A DNA stretch of 64,000 nucleotides from Cerina litoralis (GTDB lineage: Bacteria > Bacteroidota > Bacteroidia > Flavobacteriales > Flavobacteriaceae), in NCBI GenBank assembly GCA_022008415.1, contig JAIRBC010000013.1:62001-126000 (forward strand). The letters are read 5' to 3'. The translations under genes and the position numbers were made by a program. Below are positions 17,704 through 27,429 of this stretch, in pieces. Positions within the stretch are counted from its first letter, which is position 1. The number at the start of each line of letters is the position of its first letter. Under the pieces are notes generated by a model. It was not told the origin of the DNA, did not search any database, and saw only the letters and a program-made list of their open reading frames with translations.

Positions 17704-19917
17704 CTAGTTCCGTCTTGGTTTACGATCGCGGTTTCTGTCATTTCTCCCTCCCCGGTCGCGATCATTACTACGCGGTGGTCTTTCTACATAACCTTCCGGC
17801 TTGGGCAAAAGAGCTTTACGTGAAACCTTGTCTTTCCTGGTTCTTGGATCTAGACCAAAATATTTTACATCGAACACATCACCCATTTTCACGACATCGG
17901 TTACGTTTTCCGTACGTTTCCAATCCAACTCGGATACATGGAGCAACACTTCGTTTCCTGGTGCGTCCAAATACTCAACAACGGCGCCAAAATCTAGGAT
18001 CTTAATTACTTTTACTTCGTATATGCTGCCTACTTTTGGCTTAAAGGTGATGGCATCAATTTTAGCCAATACGGCATCTATCCCTTCTTGGCTTGTACCT
18101 AAAATCTCTACCAATCCTTCTTCTGTAACGGGATCTTCGTTGATTACAATAGTGGTTTTGGTCGCCTTCTGAAGTTCTTGGATCACCTTGCCACCAGGAC
18201 CGATCAAGCCTCCGATAAATTCGCCGGGAATGGTTACGGTAACCATTTTTGGCGAATGTGGTTTTACATCAGTATTCGGTTGTGCGATCGTTTCGGTTAA
18301 TTTACCCAAAATATGCAATCGGCCGGCAGAAGCTTGCTTCAAAGCATTGACCAAGATTTCATAAGAAAGTCCTTTTACCTTGATGTCCATTTGACACGCT
18401 GTAATACCATCTGCGGTACCAGTCACCTTAAAATCCATGTCCCCAAGATGGTCTTCATCTCCCAAAATGTCGGACAATACGGCATATTTTCCGGTTTCAG
18501 CATCGGAAATCAATCCCATGGCGATACCGGAAACCGGTTTTTTCAATTGTACCCCGGCATCCATAAGAGCCATCGTGCCCGCACAAACGGTAGCCATAGA
18601 AGAGGAACCGTTAGATTCCAAAACTTCACTCACTACACGGACGGTATAGGGGCAATCTGCGGGAATCATCCCTTTAAGGGCACGTTGCGCCAAGTTGCCA
18701 TGGCCAACTTCTCTCCGGGACGTACCTCTTATGGGTCTTGCCTCTCCTGTGGAGAACGGAGGAAAATTATAGTGTAGGTAAAATGTTTCCTCTCCTTCGT
18801 AGGAAGGCATGTCTATTTTGTTGGCTTCCCTAGATGTACCAAGGGTAACCGTGGCCAAAGCCTGCGTCTCACCTCGTGTAAACAAGGCTGAACCATGGGT
18901 GGACGGCAGGTAATCTATCTCGCACCATATAGGACGAATCTCATCGGTTTTACGGCCGTCCAAGCGAAGTCCTTCGTTCAGGGTAAGGTCCCGAACGGCT
19001 GCCTTTTCTGCCTTGTAGTAATACTTGGAAATCAAATCCCCAAAATCTTCCTGTTCCACTTCAGAGAAACTCGCCTTTATTTCTTCTTTAATTTCCGAGA
19101 AGGCGGTACTTCTTTCGTGCTTGGAAGATCCGGCCTTTGCAATGGCATAAACTTTGTCGTATGCCATGGTGCGAATTTTCTCTTCTAGTTTCTCGTTTTC
19201 ATTTTCGGCGTCGTATTCCCTTACTTCTTTTCTGCCAACGGCTTCGGCTAGCCTCAATTGTGCGGCAACCTGTAACTTTATGGCTTCATGGGCAAACTTA
19301 ATGGCCTCGACCATTTCTTCTTCCGAAATTTCATCGAGTTCTCCTTCTACCATCATGACAGAATCTGCAGAGGCACCGATGACCATATCGATATCGGATT
19401 CCTCCAATTGGGCTCGCGTTGGGTTGATAATGAACTTTCCGTCGATACGACCAACCCGACATTCGGAGATGGCACATTCAAACGGAAAATCGGAAAGTTG
19501 GATAGCTGCGGAAGCGGCCAATCCGGCCATGGCATCTGGCATGACGTCCTCGTCGTGGGACATTAATTGGATCATCACTTGTGTCTCGGCGTGATAGTCC
19601 TTGGGAAATAACGGTCGCAAAACACGGTCTACCAACCTCATGGTCAATACTTCCCCATCACTGGGACGGGCTTCCCTTTTGAAGAATCCTCCGGGATACC
19701 TTCCCGAGGCTGCAAATTTCTCGCGATAATCTACGGTCAAGGGCAGAAAATCCACATCACTTTGTTGGTAATTGGAAACAACGGTACACAATAGCATACA
19801 ATTTCCGGATTGAACCACAACCGAGCCGTGGGCTTGTTTGGCCAATTTGCCGGTCTCGATAGAAATGGTTCTACCATCCCCTAGGTCGATGACCTCTTTA
19901 AAAACATTTGGAATCAT
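17704..19917 (-). CDS. pnp: Polyribonucleotide nucleotidyltransferase (PNPase)
   Basis: This 737-residue protein degrades RNA 3'-to-5' using phosphate. It contains two RNase PH-like core domains ([37 protein letters not shown] pattern; [17 protein letters not shown] at the second), a KH domain with [17 protein letters not shown] near residue 560, and a C-terminal S1 domain ([22 protein letters not shown]). An Arg/Asp/Asn-rich tail ends the protein. It sits downstream of rpsO in the classical rpsO-pnp order, though separated by 235 bases with an rpsO terminator. The leader has an exact GTTTAAACGAGTTCAAT motif and a GCCGTC/GACGGC hairpin that could serve autoregulation (speculative). Confidence 0.97.
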   Translation of the reverse strand: MIPNVFKEVIDLGDGRTISIETGKLAKQAHGSVVVQSGNCMLLCTVVSNYQQSDVDFLPLTVDYREKFAASGRYPGGFFKREARPSDGEVLTMRLVDRVLRPLFPKDYHAETQVMIQLMSHDEDVMPDAMAGLAASAAIQLSDFPFECAISECRVGRIDGKFIINPTRAQLEESDIDMVIGASADSVMMVEGELDEISEEEMVEAIKFAHEAIKLQVAAQLRLAEAVGRKEVREYDAENENEKLEEKIRTMAYDKVYAIAKAGSSKHERSTAFSEIKEEIKASFSEVEQEDFGDLISKYYYKAEKAAVRDLTLNEGLRLDGRKTDEIRPIWCEIDYLPSTHGSALFTRGETQALATVTLGTSREANKIDMPSYEGEETFYLHYNFPPFSTGEARPIRGTSRREVGHGNLAQRALKGMIPADCPYTVRVVSEVLESNGSSSMATVCAGTMALMDAGVQLKKPVSGIAMGLISDAETGKYAVLSDILGDEDHLGDMDFKVTGTADGITACQMDIKVKGLSYEILVNALKQASAGRLHILGKLTETIAQPNTDVKPHSPKMVTVTIPGEFIGGLIGPGGKVIQELQKATKTTIVINEDPVTEEGLVEILGTSQEGIDAVLAKIDAITFKPKVGSIYEVKVIKILDFGAVVEYLDAPGNEVLLHVSELDWKRTENVTDVVKMGDVFDVKYFGLDPRTRKDKVSRKALLPKPEGYVERPPRSNDRDRGGRNDRNRDRKPRRN

Positions 19918-19966
19918 AAATTTGAATTAAAACCTGTTCACTACAGGTCTGTTAAACAATGGTCTG

Positions 19967-19983
19967 CCGTCTTCCGGACGGCC
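19967..19983 (-). promoter_or_regulatory. Leader hairpin of pnp
   Basis: GCCGTC and GACGGC form a perfect 6-bp stem around a TTCCG loop about 50 bases upstream of the pnp start codon. In enteric bacteria a leader stem is used for PNPase autocontrol. Whether this stem has such a role is not known. Confidence 0.35.
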
Positions 19984-20047
19984 GGGTTGTGTTGTTGTTG
20001 TGTTGACCAATGAAAAACTAGGTGTAAGCTTTTTGTTTAAGTAGTCT

Positions 20048-20064
20048 ATTGAACTCGTTTAAAC
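20048..20064 (-). promoter_or_regulatory. GTTTAAACGAGTTCAAT motif in the pnp leader
   Basis: The minus strand reads GTTTAAACGAGTTCAAT, 131 bases upstream of pnp. It matches the motif upstream of fbaA and, with one change, that upstream of otsAB. Confidence 0.45.
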
Positions 20065-20114
20065 CTATCAGAAAAAAGTTTAAATGGTTTTATAGAATAG
20101 TAATGACTAAAAAC

Positions 20115-20146
20115 AGTTAGGGGCCGAAAATTTTCGGCCCCTAACT
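20115..20146 (-). terminator. Perfect 32-bp inverted repeat, rpsO terminator
   Basis: The 16-base arm AGTTAGGGGCCGAAAA at 20115-20130 is followed immediately by its exact inverse. It begins six bases after the rpsO stop codon. The minus strand continues GTTTTTAG. It would stop or attenuate transcription from rpsO toward pnp. Confidence 0.8.
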
Positions 20147-20152
20147 ACTCGG

Positions 20153-20422
20153 TTATTTACGGATATTTAATTCTTTGATGATAGCACGATATCTTGTGAT
20201 ATCCTTTTTGATCAAATAATCTAGAAGACTCCTTCTTTTACCAACGAGCCTTACCAATGAACGCTCGGTGTTATAATCCTTACGGTTATTTTTTAGGTGT
20301 TCCGTAAGGTGGTTGATCCTGTGGGTAAACAAAGCGATCTGGCCTTCCGCCGAACCTGTGTTCTTTTCTTCTCCGCCGTGTTTTTTGAAAATTTCGGTTT
20401 TTACTTCTTTTGTTAAATACAT
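20153..20422 (-). CDS. rpsO: 30S ribosomal protein S15
   Basis: The 89-residue protein matches S15 along its whole length: MYLTKEVKTEIFKKHG, GSAEGQIALFTHRINHLTEHLKNN, DYNTERSLVRLVGKRRSLLDYL. S15 binds 16S rRNA early in small-subunit assembly and represses its own synthesis in several bacteria. The 5' leader (about 75 bases from the -7 element) contains a GATTGA/TCAATC hairpin at 20481-20496. It is followed downstream by the strong inverted repeat at 20115 and pnp. Confidence 0.97.
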   Translation of the reverse strand: MYLTKEVKTEIFKKHGGEEKNTGSAEGQIALFTHRINHLTEHLKNNRKDYNTERSLVRLVGKRRSLLDYLIKKDITRYRAIIKELNIRK

Positions 20423-20480
20423 TCCAATATTAATTTAATGATTTTTATGTATTGCAAGTGCTTCTTGCGTTCAATTGATC

Positions 20481-20510
20481 GATTGACTTTTCAATCAGGG
20501 CGCAAATATA
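20481..20510 (-). promoter_or_regulatory. rpsO promoter -7 element and leader hairpin
   Basis: TATATTTG at 20503-20510 on the minus strand is an exact Bacteroidota -7 element (TAnnTTTG). Just downstream, GATTGA/TCAATC at 20481-20496 can form a 6-bp hairpin at the 5' end of the predicted transcript, a possible S15 autoregulatory structure. Confidence 0.5.
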
Positions 20511-20616
20511 AGATTATTATAATTTTTTTATGCCATTCTTGTGTATTTTTTAGATCTATGATTAAACCTTTTCGATAGGATACTGTCATAAAATTGTAAT
20601 CTAAAAAAATATAATT

Positions 20617-21477
20617 ATGAAAACAAGTCTTAAAAAAGCGAAAATTACAGGCGTGTTGTTATTGGCAACATTAGTATTTGTTGCTTGCAACAATGAAGAT
20701 TCCCCTGCGCCCCTAGAGGAAGGGGTTATTAATGTGACCGAGCTCAATACCAGTGATGAAGCTGAACTTATTATGGAGGAAATTGTAAATATTGAGGAAG
20801 TAGTTTATGCTACCGACGAAATTATGGCCGTATCCAAATCTCCCTATACTTCGGGTTATTTACCGGATTGCGTTACGATTACTACCGTTGTATCGGGTAA
20901 CAACAAGGAAAAGACAATCGACTTTGGCGATGGCTGTGAACTTCCGAACGGTAATGTTTTGAGCGGGATTGTGACCCTTAACTATTCGAAGAATATGGAT
21001 ATGGCGACCAAAACGATTGACCTGTCCATGCAAAATTTCACTTTTAACGGGGTAGCTTTGGAAGGGAGTGCTTCGGTTGAGCGTACCCGTTCTAACGAAA
21101 ATGGTAATCCACAATCCCATATAACGGCAAGTTTTGAAGGCACATGGCCCGATGGCGGTTCTGCAAGTTTTACCGGAAACAGGACTAGGGAATGGATAGA
21201 AGGGTACGGTTCGGGGTTTTGGGGCGACAATGTGTTCCAGATTTCAGGAAAGGGCACCTATACCGGAAAACAGGGAAATGTGTTTATCAAGGAAACCACG
21301 GTCCCCCTTAGAAGGGAATTGTCGTGCAGGTTTGTAGTGAGCGGTATTTTGGACATTTCTAGAAACGGCGCAGTGGCCAGTTTGGATTTTGGGGATGGAA
21401 GTTGTGATGCCAATGGTGTTTTGACCTATCCCGATGGGACTTCCAAGGAGATTTTCCTCAGAAGATTTGACAGGTAG
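20617..21477 (+). CDS. Hypothetical lipoprotein with paired GDG motifs
   Basis: The 286-residue product has a lipoprotein signal ending VFVACNN. No family was recognised. After an acidic linker it is predicted to be largely beta-stranded, with four cysteines in the mature part and a repeated motif: TIDFGDGCELPNGNVLSG near residue 108 and LDFGDGSCDANGVLTY near residue 259. The motif pair suggests a duplicated beta domain with internal symmetry. It is a single transcription unit flanked by divergent rpsO and a shared terminator with accD. It is likely a surface or periplasmic protein of unknown function. Confidence 0.7.
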   Translation: MKTSLKKAKITGVLLLATLVFVACNNEDSPAPLEEGVINVTELNTSDEAELIMEEIVNIEEVVYATDEIMAVSKSPYTSGYLPDCVTITTVVSGNNKEKTIDFGDGCELPNGNVLSGIVTLNYSKNMDMATKTIDLSMQNFTFNGVALEGSASVERTRSNENGNPQSHITASFEGTWPDGGSASFTGNRTREWIEGYGSGFWGDNVFQISGKGTYTGKQGNVFIKETTVPLRRELSCRFVVSGILDISRNGAVASLDFGDGSCDANGVLTYPDGTSKEIFLRRFDR

Positions 21478-21501
21478 AGGAAAGATATTATAGTAGAAAA
21501 A

Positions 21502-21530
21502 AATGCCCCGACTACCCCGGTCGGGGCATT
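21502..21530. terminator. Bidirectional terminator between the lipoprotein gene and accD
   Basis: AATGCCCCGAC at 21502-21512 pairs perfectly with GTCGGGGCATT at 21520-21530. It has A-runs before and T-runs after, so it works in both directions. It sits between two convergent stop codons. Confidence 0.92.
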
Positions 21531-21534
21531 TTAA

Positions 21535-22392
21535 TTATCTAACGGGGTTATTTTGTATCAGATCAATGTAAAGGTTGATTTTTTTCTTAAGATCTTTGCG
21601 GTGGACGATAAAGTCCAAGAACCCATGTTCCAATACAAATTCGGCCGTTTGAAAACCTTCGGGAAGTTCCTTGCCCGTAGCTTCCTTTACGACCCTGGGT
21701 CCGGCAAAACCGATCAATGCACCGGGTTCGGAGATATTGATGTCTCCCAACATGGCATAAGAGGCCGTGGTACCTCCGGTAGTGGGGTCCGTGCACAAGG
21801 ATATGTAAGGAATTCCAGCATCGGCTAGCTGTGCCAATTTGGCCGATGTCTTGGCCAATTGCATTAGGGACAATGCCGCTTCCATCATTCTTGCCCCCCC
21901 GGATTTTGAGATCATTACAAACGGCAACTTTTTCTTGATGGAATAATCTATACCGCGCGATATTTTTTCTCCTACCACACTGCCCATGGAACCACCGATA
22001 AAGGCAAAATCCATACAACAGACCACCAGATCCTTACCCAAGGATTTGCCGACGCCTGTACGAACGGCATCTTTAAGTCCCGTTTTTTGCTGGGCGGCCT
22101 TAAGACGTTCGGAATATTTTTTGGTATCGACAAACTTTAAAGGGTCCTTGGAAGTAAGTTTGGCATCTAGCTCTCTGAATTTATTGTCATCGAATAGGAT
22201 TTCAAAATATTCCTTACTGCCAATTCTAACGTGGTAATCGTCTTCTGGGCTTACATAAAAATTCTTTGCAAGTTCATCCGCCTCTACTATTTTTCCAGTG
22301 GGCGATTTATACCACAACCCTCTTGGCGTATCCTTCTTTTGCTCGGTGGAGGTCTGTATTCCCTTTTCCTTTCTTTTAAACCATGACGACAT
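21535..22392 (-). CDS. accD: Acetyl-CoA carboxylase carboxyltransferase subunit beta, zinc-ribbon cysteines lost
   Basis: The 285-residue protein is the beta half of the carboxyltransferase that makes malonyl-CoA for fatty acid synthesis. The crotonase-like core is intact: [37 protein letters not shown], and [17 protein letters not shown] with GFAGPRVV. The N terminus keeps the shape of the zinc ribbon ([11 protein letters not shown] ... [14 protein letters not shown]), but all four zinc-binding Cys are replaced, mainly by Ser. This variant seems frequent in Flavobacteria. It lies 32 bases after fbaA on the same strand and is likely cotranscribed with it. Confidence 0.95.
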   Translation of the reverse strand: MSSWFKRKEKGIQTSTEQKKDTPRGLWYKSPTGKIVEADELAKNFYVSPEDDYHVRIGSKEYFEILFDDNKFRELDAKLTSKDPLKFVDTKKYSERLKAAQQKTGLKDAVRTGVGKSLGKDLVVCCMDFAFIGGSMGSVVGEKISRGIDYSIKKKLPFVMISKSGGARMMEAALSLMQLAKTSAKLAQLADAGIPYISLCTDPTTGGTTASYAMLGDINISEPGALIGFAGPRVVKEATGKELPEGFQTAEFVLEHGFLDFIVHRKDLKKKINLYIDLIQNNPVR

Positions 22393-22424
22393 ACGATAAG
22401 TTTTGGATTTGGAGGATTGTAATC

Positions 22425-23492
22425 TTATAAGGTATTAACGTTGTTCAGGTCTTCAAATGCCTTTTTTAAACGGGTTGTAAAGGTCTTTTCCCCTTCCCGA
22501 AGCCATACCCTTGGGTCATAGAACTTCTTATTGGGCTCATCTGGACCTTTGGGGTTACCGATTTGGGACTGTAAATAATCCTTGTTTTCCTGTATATAAT
22601 TTCTTATTCCTTCCAGGAAGGCGTACTGCAGATCGGTATCGATGTTCATTTTAATTACGCCATATCCGATGGCTTCCCTAATTTCCTCTACCGAAGAACC
22701 AGACCCGCCGTGAAATACAAAATCTATATGATTGTGTTTTAACCCGTATTTTTTGCTGACATATTCCTGGGAGTTCTTAAGGATCTTGGGTGTTAATTTT
22801 ACGTTGCCAGGCTTATAAACGCCATGTACGTTTCCGAAGGCGGCTGCTATGGTAAACCTTGGGCTTACTTTGGACAATTCTTCGTAGGCATAGGCAACTT
22901 CTTCCGGTTGGGTGTACAACTTGGAGTCGTCCACATCCGTATTGTCAACTCCATCTTCTTCCCCACCAGTAATCCCTAGTTCAATTTCCAAGGTCATGCC
23001 CATCTTGCTCATTCTAGCGAGATACGTTTTGCAGATTTCTATATTTTCCTCGATCGGTTCTTCAGACAAGTCGATCATATGGGAACTGTACAACGGTTTC
23101 CCGGTTTGGGCAAAGTGCTTTTCGCTGGCATCCAAGAGCCCGTCTATCCAGGGCAGTAGTTTTTTGGCGCAATGATCGGTGTGGAGAATTACGGTAGCTC
23201 CGTATGATTCGGCTAATTCATGTATGTGTTTTGCACCTGCAACAGCTCCCAGAACGGCAGCTTTTTGCCCTTCGTTAGACATTCCTTTTCCCGCATTGAA
23301 CTGGGCACCCCCGTTGGAAAATTGGATGATAACGGGAGAGTTAAGACTAGCTGCGGTTTCCAATACCCCATTTATTGTATTGGACCCAATTACGTTTACC
23401 GCTGGTAGTGCGAATCCTTTTTCTTTCGCATATCTAAAGATTTCCTGAACCTCATCACCTGTGGCAACTCCTGGTCTAATGTTGTGGGCCAT
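22425..23492 (-). CDS. fbaA: Fructose-bisphosphate aldolase, class II
   Basis: This 355-residue zinc aldolase interconverts fructose-1,6-bisphosphate with DHAP and glyceraldehyde-3-phosphate. Zinc and catalytic residues are in [18 protein letters not shown], with later zinc His in [11 protein letters not shown] and FHGGSGSS. The length and the motif [10 protein letters not shown] suit the type A class II enzymes of Bacteroidota and E. coli FbaA. Upstream is a -7 element (23554-23561) and the GTTTAAACGAGTTCATT motif. It heads a probable two-gene unit with accD. Confidence 0.96.
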   Translation of the reverse strand: MAHNIRPGVATGDEVQEIFRYAKEKGFALPAVNVIGSNTINGVLETAASLNSPVIIQFSNGGAQFNAGKGMSNEGQKAAVLGAVAGAKHIHELAESYGATVILHTDHCAKKLLPWIDGLLDASEKHFAQTGKPLYSSHMIDLSEEPIEENIEICKTYLARMSKMGMTLEIELGITGGEEDGVDNTDVDDSKLYTQPEEVAYAYEELSKVSPRFTIAAAFGNVHGVYKPGNVKLTPKILKNSQEYVSKKYGLKHNHIDFVFHGGSGSSVEEIREAIGYGVIKMNIDTDLQYAFLEGIRNYIQENKDYLQSQIGNPKGPDEPNKKFYDPRVWLREGEKTFTTRLKKAFEDLNNVNTL

Positions 23493-23900
23493 AATTATTA
23501 TAAGTTAGTTTTCAAAATAAATTAATGAACTCGTTTAAACGGGTCCGGAAGGACAAAAGTAATAAATTATTAAGGCGAAAGAACCGTTTTTATGATCTAT
23601 CAATGGTTTTTTTGTACTTTCTTATGCCTGAAAGCAGGTAAGGGGTTAGATTTCGGGGCGGTACAGCAATCCGTTGATTGATACGTCCAACCGGTACCGA
23701 CGGTAATTTTCTGTGTCTAAACGACCCAATATCGTTAATTAAGCAAAAATTAAACTAAAACGGCCAAACTTCTGCATTTGTGCGTTATGCTCAGCACCTA
23801 TCGCGATACGCCTTTTGTTAGACAGGGTCAAGGGTATGGCGAAGCGCAAATCAAACTAACGTGTATAGGCAGTTAGGCCATTTCACATCGGGTTCTAAAA
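23493..23900. other. 408-base intergenic region upstream of fbaA
   Basis: No gene was found. The fbaA-proximal part holds the motif at 23524-23540 and the -7 element at 23554-23561. The distal part has two GTTRRRY sequences (GTTAGAC at 23817, GTTAGGC at 23872) that recall integron recombination ends. No complementary partners or cassette structure support that, so it may be decayed sequence. Confidence 0.4.
23524..23561 (-). promoter_or_regulatory. fbaA regulatory motif and -7 element
   Basis: GTTTAAACGAGTTCATT (23524-23540) lies 32 bases upstream of the start codon, and TACTTTTG (23554-23561), an exact TAnnTTTG element, lies 14 bases further upstream. The motif would cover the transcript start or early leader. 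Confidence 0.5.
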
Positions 23901-26495
23901 TCAAAATGGATAGTTTATTCCAATATTGAGTACCGCCTCACCAAAATTGAAATCGGTGAACCATCTGTCCGAATATTCCAAGGCTGGATTATAGGTTTTA
24001 AAACCGGTGTCCAATCTTAGGACAAAATAAGTAAAGTCGTACCGAATCCCAAAACCAGTAGCAATACCGACATCCCCCAAGGATTTTATACCGACGAATT
24101 TGGCCTGTGGATTTGTCACGTTGTCCCAGATGTTCCAAATATTGCCCGCATCGGCAAAAAGGGCGCCTTTAAAATTCTTCATAATGGGAAAGCGATATTC
24201 CAGATTAAGGGCTATCTTTAGATTAGCCTCGTTAAAGTCATTTAGATCGTCGGTTCTCCCGGGACCCAGTGAGTATGCGGTCCAACCCCGATTATCGTTG
24301 GAGCCGCCCGCAAAATAACTGCGCACGAAAGGGATACTGTTGGCATTGCCATAGGGTACCGCAATTCCACCAAACGCCCGGAAAGCCAATACATTGGAAC
24401 GGGATAGGTCCCAGTGTTTTATATAATCGAATTCTACCTTAAAATATTGGGAGTAGGGCACACCAAAGACCAGTCGGTTATCATTGGCGTTCTTTTCAAA
24501 AGGAACAATGGTAGATAATAAGGAAAGCATATTTCCTGCGGCCTCCGCCTTAACAAGAATCCTATAAAAGTCATTATCGTTCAATCCTTGTTTGTTATTC
24601 TTGGTAAAGGAATAATTGGTAGCAAAAATCAAGTTGTTTTCCGTAAGTCTTTCCCTTCGCTCCTCGATACTGCTTACTTCCTCGTACTGAAGGGAACCGG
24701 GGGGAATCAAATCATCGTTCAACACCGCGTTGGTAAATCCGGTAGTCCCTTCGGGAATAATCAACTGGGGATTATTGGGGTCTATGGGCTGTTCATAAAA
24801 ATCCGTTACGCTGGGATCATTTTGATAGGGGGCAGCAATGGAATTTAGGTTTTTATAGGCATTGTTATACACGTAATAGTATCGGTCGGGGTTTAGGTTG
24901 CGCACATATTGGATATCCAATAATTGGACCATATGTTTAACCCAATCGTTTGGCGACCAGTTAAAGCTATATATGGTATTGAGACTCTGTTTATCCAAAC
25001 CAATATTTTTTTGAAAATCGGTCCCTATTGAAATTCTGGTCTGGGGAAGCATATAGTATGGGATAATTTTCTTTGAATTGATCAGGGGAAACCATATTCT
25101 CGGAATGGTGAGGTTTAGGTCTACACCAAATTCCAAGATATTGAAAAAGCTGTTGTCCACAATATTGGGATCTTTGGAGGCTCCGAGGTTTAACCTGCCA
25201 GCGAGACTGAGATTTTCTGCGCCCCTAAATACGTTTCTTGCTTGTAAAGAAGGGCTAAGCGCTATTCCCGCATATTGGATGTTGGAATGCGTAAAATCCG
25301 TATCCATACCCAAGGAGAACTTACGTCTAGAGGCAAGGTAGATATTGGTGATGAGTTTGGCCTCGGTGCTGTCCTCCACCATTTCAATGTTGGGGTATTT
25401 AAAATTGTTCAGGTTGGCGATACGTCTATAGGTACGTATCTTGTCTACCTCCCTATAAATACTGTCCTTTTTTAAGAAAATGGCATCGGTGATCGCTTTG
25501 GGCCGATATTTTAACTTCCCGTGATAAAAAATATTGTAATCCCCTTGTTTTACGTATTGCAACGAATCCGTTTCAGGGTTGTTTAGGTAATCGGTATAGA
25601 TGTTTACTTGGCCAAATCGATATATTTTGTACTCCGAGGTGGTTATAGTGTTTTCCCCTCGTGACCTCAAATTTTCGATATTTAACTCTACCTCCATTTT
25701 TTGGTCATCTGCCAATTTGGTGGTGTCCCTAATGATGTCATAGGTGACGGAACTTTCCTGAAAGTTGTATACCCCGTTGTTTCTATAAATATTGGTAAGC
25801 CTTTCCCGTTCGTTGTTAAAGTTGGTTAGGTCAAATTGTTCCCCTTCCTTGATAAAGGAACCCGTCTTGTGAAGGTCGTACAGGGAGTCTATGGAGCGGG
25901 AAGCTATTTCCTTGGAAACCGAATCAATAATATACGGTTCGCCCAAGGATATTTTATAGGCCAATGCAACTTTTTGCTTCGCGATGGTGTCGATCTGGTA
26001 GGTGGTATTATCGTTAAAGTAGCCTTTGGTCCCGTAGTATAGTTTTAATCTTTCCAAAGATTTTCTCGTTCTGGAAGTATCGAGGATTACCGGTGCTTCG
26101 CCAATTTTTTTGAGCCATTCGCTCAGGCCACTTACCACAAAAGATTCTCCCAAACGGTCTACTTGCTTCTGGGATAAAAGGTTGGCCAAGCGTTGTTCCC
26201 TTTTGGGTTTCCTTGCCAACCACTCCCGGTAAGAGGAATCCGGATCTTTTTTGGCCAAATTATAGAGATTAAGGCGTAACGGATATCCTAAAATATTGCT
26301 GTTTGGTTCTTGGATTATAAGGCTTCGGATATCCTCGTCGGATATCTTTTTATCGTCTGCATACAGGGTGTTTTTAGTGACCAATACCCTGTCTCCTTCA
26401 ACCCTTTTAAGGCTATTGCAGGAGACAATTGCAAACCCTAGCAAGAATAAGACTATTTTTGCGCTATGTTTTTTTAAATTCACCAGAATCCCCAT
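23901..26495 (-). CDS. tamL: TamL-type Omp85 lipoprotein (BamA/TamA family)
   Basis: The 864-residue product starts MGILVNLKKHSAKIVLFLLG with lipobox IVSC; a 30-codon longer reading is excluded. Residues about 35-430 are POTRA-like (KNTLYADDKKISDEDI, RLKLYYGTKGYFNDNTTYQI). Residues about 440-864 are a 16-strand Omp85 barrel (YFAGGSNDNRGWTAYSLGPG, typical of the family's lid-lock region; the end is VLNIGINYPF). TamL replaces TamA in Bacteroidota and works with TamB in outer-membrane biogenesis. No tamB is seen nearby. Start codons of tamL and the divergent methyltransferase are 25 bases apart. Confidence 0.88.
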   Translation of the reverse strand: MGILVNLKKHSAKIVLFLLGFAIVSCNSLKRVEGDRVLVTKNTLYADDKKISDEDIRSLIIQEPNSNILGYPLRLNLYNLAKKDPDSSYREWLARKPKREQRLANLLSQKQVDRLGESFVVSGLSEWLKKIGEAPVILDTSRTRKSLERLKLYYGTKGYFNDNTTYQIDTIAKQKVALAYKISLGEPYIIDSVSKEIASRSIDSLYDLHKTGSFIKEGEQFDLTNFNNERERLTNIYRNNGVYNFQESSVTYDIIRDTTKLADDQKMEVELNIENLRSRGENTITTSEYKIYRFGQVNIYTDYLNNPETDSLQYVKQGDYNIFYHGKLKYRPKAITDAIFLKKDSIYREVDKIRTYRRIANLNNFKYPNIEMVEDSTEAKLITNIYLASRRKFSLGMDTDFTHSNIQYAGIALSPSLQARNVFRGAENLSLAGRLNLGASKDPNIVDNSFFNILEFGVDLNLTIPRIWFPLINSKKIIPYYMLPQTRISIGTDFQKNIGLDKQSLNTIYSFNWSPNDWVKHMVQLLDIQYVRNLNPDRYYYVYNNAYKNLNSIAAPYQNDPSVTDFYEQPIDPNNPQLIIPEGTTGFTNAVLNDDLIPPGSLQYEEVSSIEERRERLTENNLIFATNYSFTKNNKQGLNDNDFYRILVKAEAAGNMLSLLSTIVPFEKNANDNRLVFGVPYSQYFKVEFDYIKHWDLSRSNVLAFRAFGGIAVPYGNANSIPFVRSYFAGGSNDNRGWTAYSLGPGRTDDLNDFNEANLKIALNLEYRFPIMKNFKGALFADAGNIWNIWDNVTNPQAKFVGIKSLGDVGIATGFGIRYDFTYFVLRLDTGFKTYNPALEYSDRWFTDFNFGEAVLNIGINYPF

Positions 26496-26519
26496 AAAGG
26501 CCAAAAATACATTATTTGT

Positions 26520-27242
26520 ATGGTTGTTAAAAGCCAAATAAAATTTATAAAAAGCCTTCGGCGAAAAAAAATTAGGGCAGAGCAAAAGCTTTTTGTCGCC
26601 GAAGGGCCAAAAATGGTATCGGAACTGTATCGTTCTGCCTTGGTACCCTACAAAATATATACTTCTGGCTCAGTTATGGAGGAGGTAGCCAGCGAGTTCT
26701 TGGAAAGAGTTACGGTATCGGAACTAAAGCAGATGAGCAGCCTAAAGAACCCCAACCAGGTGTTGGGGGTTTTTTACATGCCGACACCTAAAAAAGTAGA
26801 TTTTACCGATTGGGTAGTCGCCTTGGACGAAGTTCGAGATCCAGGCAACCTCGGCACTATTATTCGCATGTGCGATTGGTTCGGGATAAATCACCTGCTT
26901 TGCTCAACGCACACCGTAGATTGTTATAATCCCAAAGTACTGCAGGCTACCATGGGCGCTATTGCCAGGATAAATATTATTTATTCCGATTTGCCATCAC
27001 AATTTCAAAATACGGAGGTTCCAGTCTACGGCAGTTTTATGGACGCAGCCCCGGTATATGATGAAAAAATGCCCACCTCGGGGATATTGTTGATGGGAAA
27101 TGAGGCTAACGGGATTTCCCAAGAAATTGAAAAACATATTGCCAAAAAGATTGGGATTCCGCAATATGCCGCCAAAACTTCGGAAAGCTTAAACGTTGCG
27201 ATGGCGACCGCTATTTTGTTGAACGAGATCAGGAGGGGTTGA
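26520..27242 (+). CDS. SpoU/TrmH-type RNA 2'-O-methyltransferase
   Basis: The 240-residue protein has an N-terminal substrate-binding domain (RRKKIRAEQKLFVAEGPKMVSEL) and a SPOUT methyltransferase knot with all three motifs: ALDEVRDPGNLGTIIRMCDWFG, GILLMGNEANGIS, and IPQYAAKTSESLNVAMATAILLNEI. It uses SAM to methylate rRNA or tRNA ribose; the exact target cannot be called. The gene is divergent from tamL with nearly no spacer. Confidence 0.9.
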   Translation: MVVKSQIKFIKSLRRKKIRAEQKLFVAEGPKMVSELYRSALVPYKIYTSGSVMEEVASEFLERVTVSELKQMSSLKNPNQVLGVFYMPTPKKVDFTDWVVALDEVRDPGNLGTIIRMCDWFGINHLLCSTHTVDCYNPKVLQATMGAIARINIIYSDLPSQFQNTEVPVYGSFMDAAPVYDEKMPTSGILLMGNEANGISQEIEKHIAKKIGIPQYAAKTSESLNVAMATAILLNEIRRG

Positions 27243-27396
27243 TCTAGGTTGGATGACGGAGGGACGTAATGCATCGCGTCTATACAAGGGTAGGTTTAGG
27301 AGCTCAGTGGTATAAGGGGAGGGAACTGTTCGCGGTAAAAATTTATCGAGTACAAGTAATTTTATAACCCATAACTTGAGTTTGGGTTTGTACTTG

Positions 27397-27414
27397 TCCC
27401 GATCGCTATCGGGA
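27397..27414. repeat. TCCCGAT-CGCT-ATCGGGA palindrome
   Basis: A perfect 7-bp stem lies between the convergent RNA methyltransferase and porT genes. It resembles a common flavobacterial intergenic palindrome and could act as a transcription stop for the plus-strand gene. Confidence 0.5.
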
Positions 27415-27429
27415 TTCTTCATGTAAATC

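Noticed and set aside
23817..23878. GTTAGAC and GTTAGGC resembling integron attC ends
   Set aside because: There are no matching RYYYAAC partners and no cassette gene or integrase nearby, so chance or decayed sequence is more likely.
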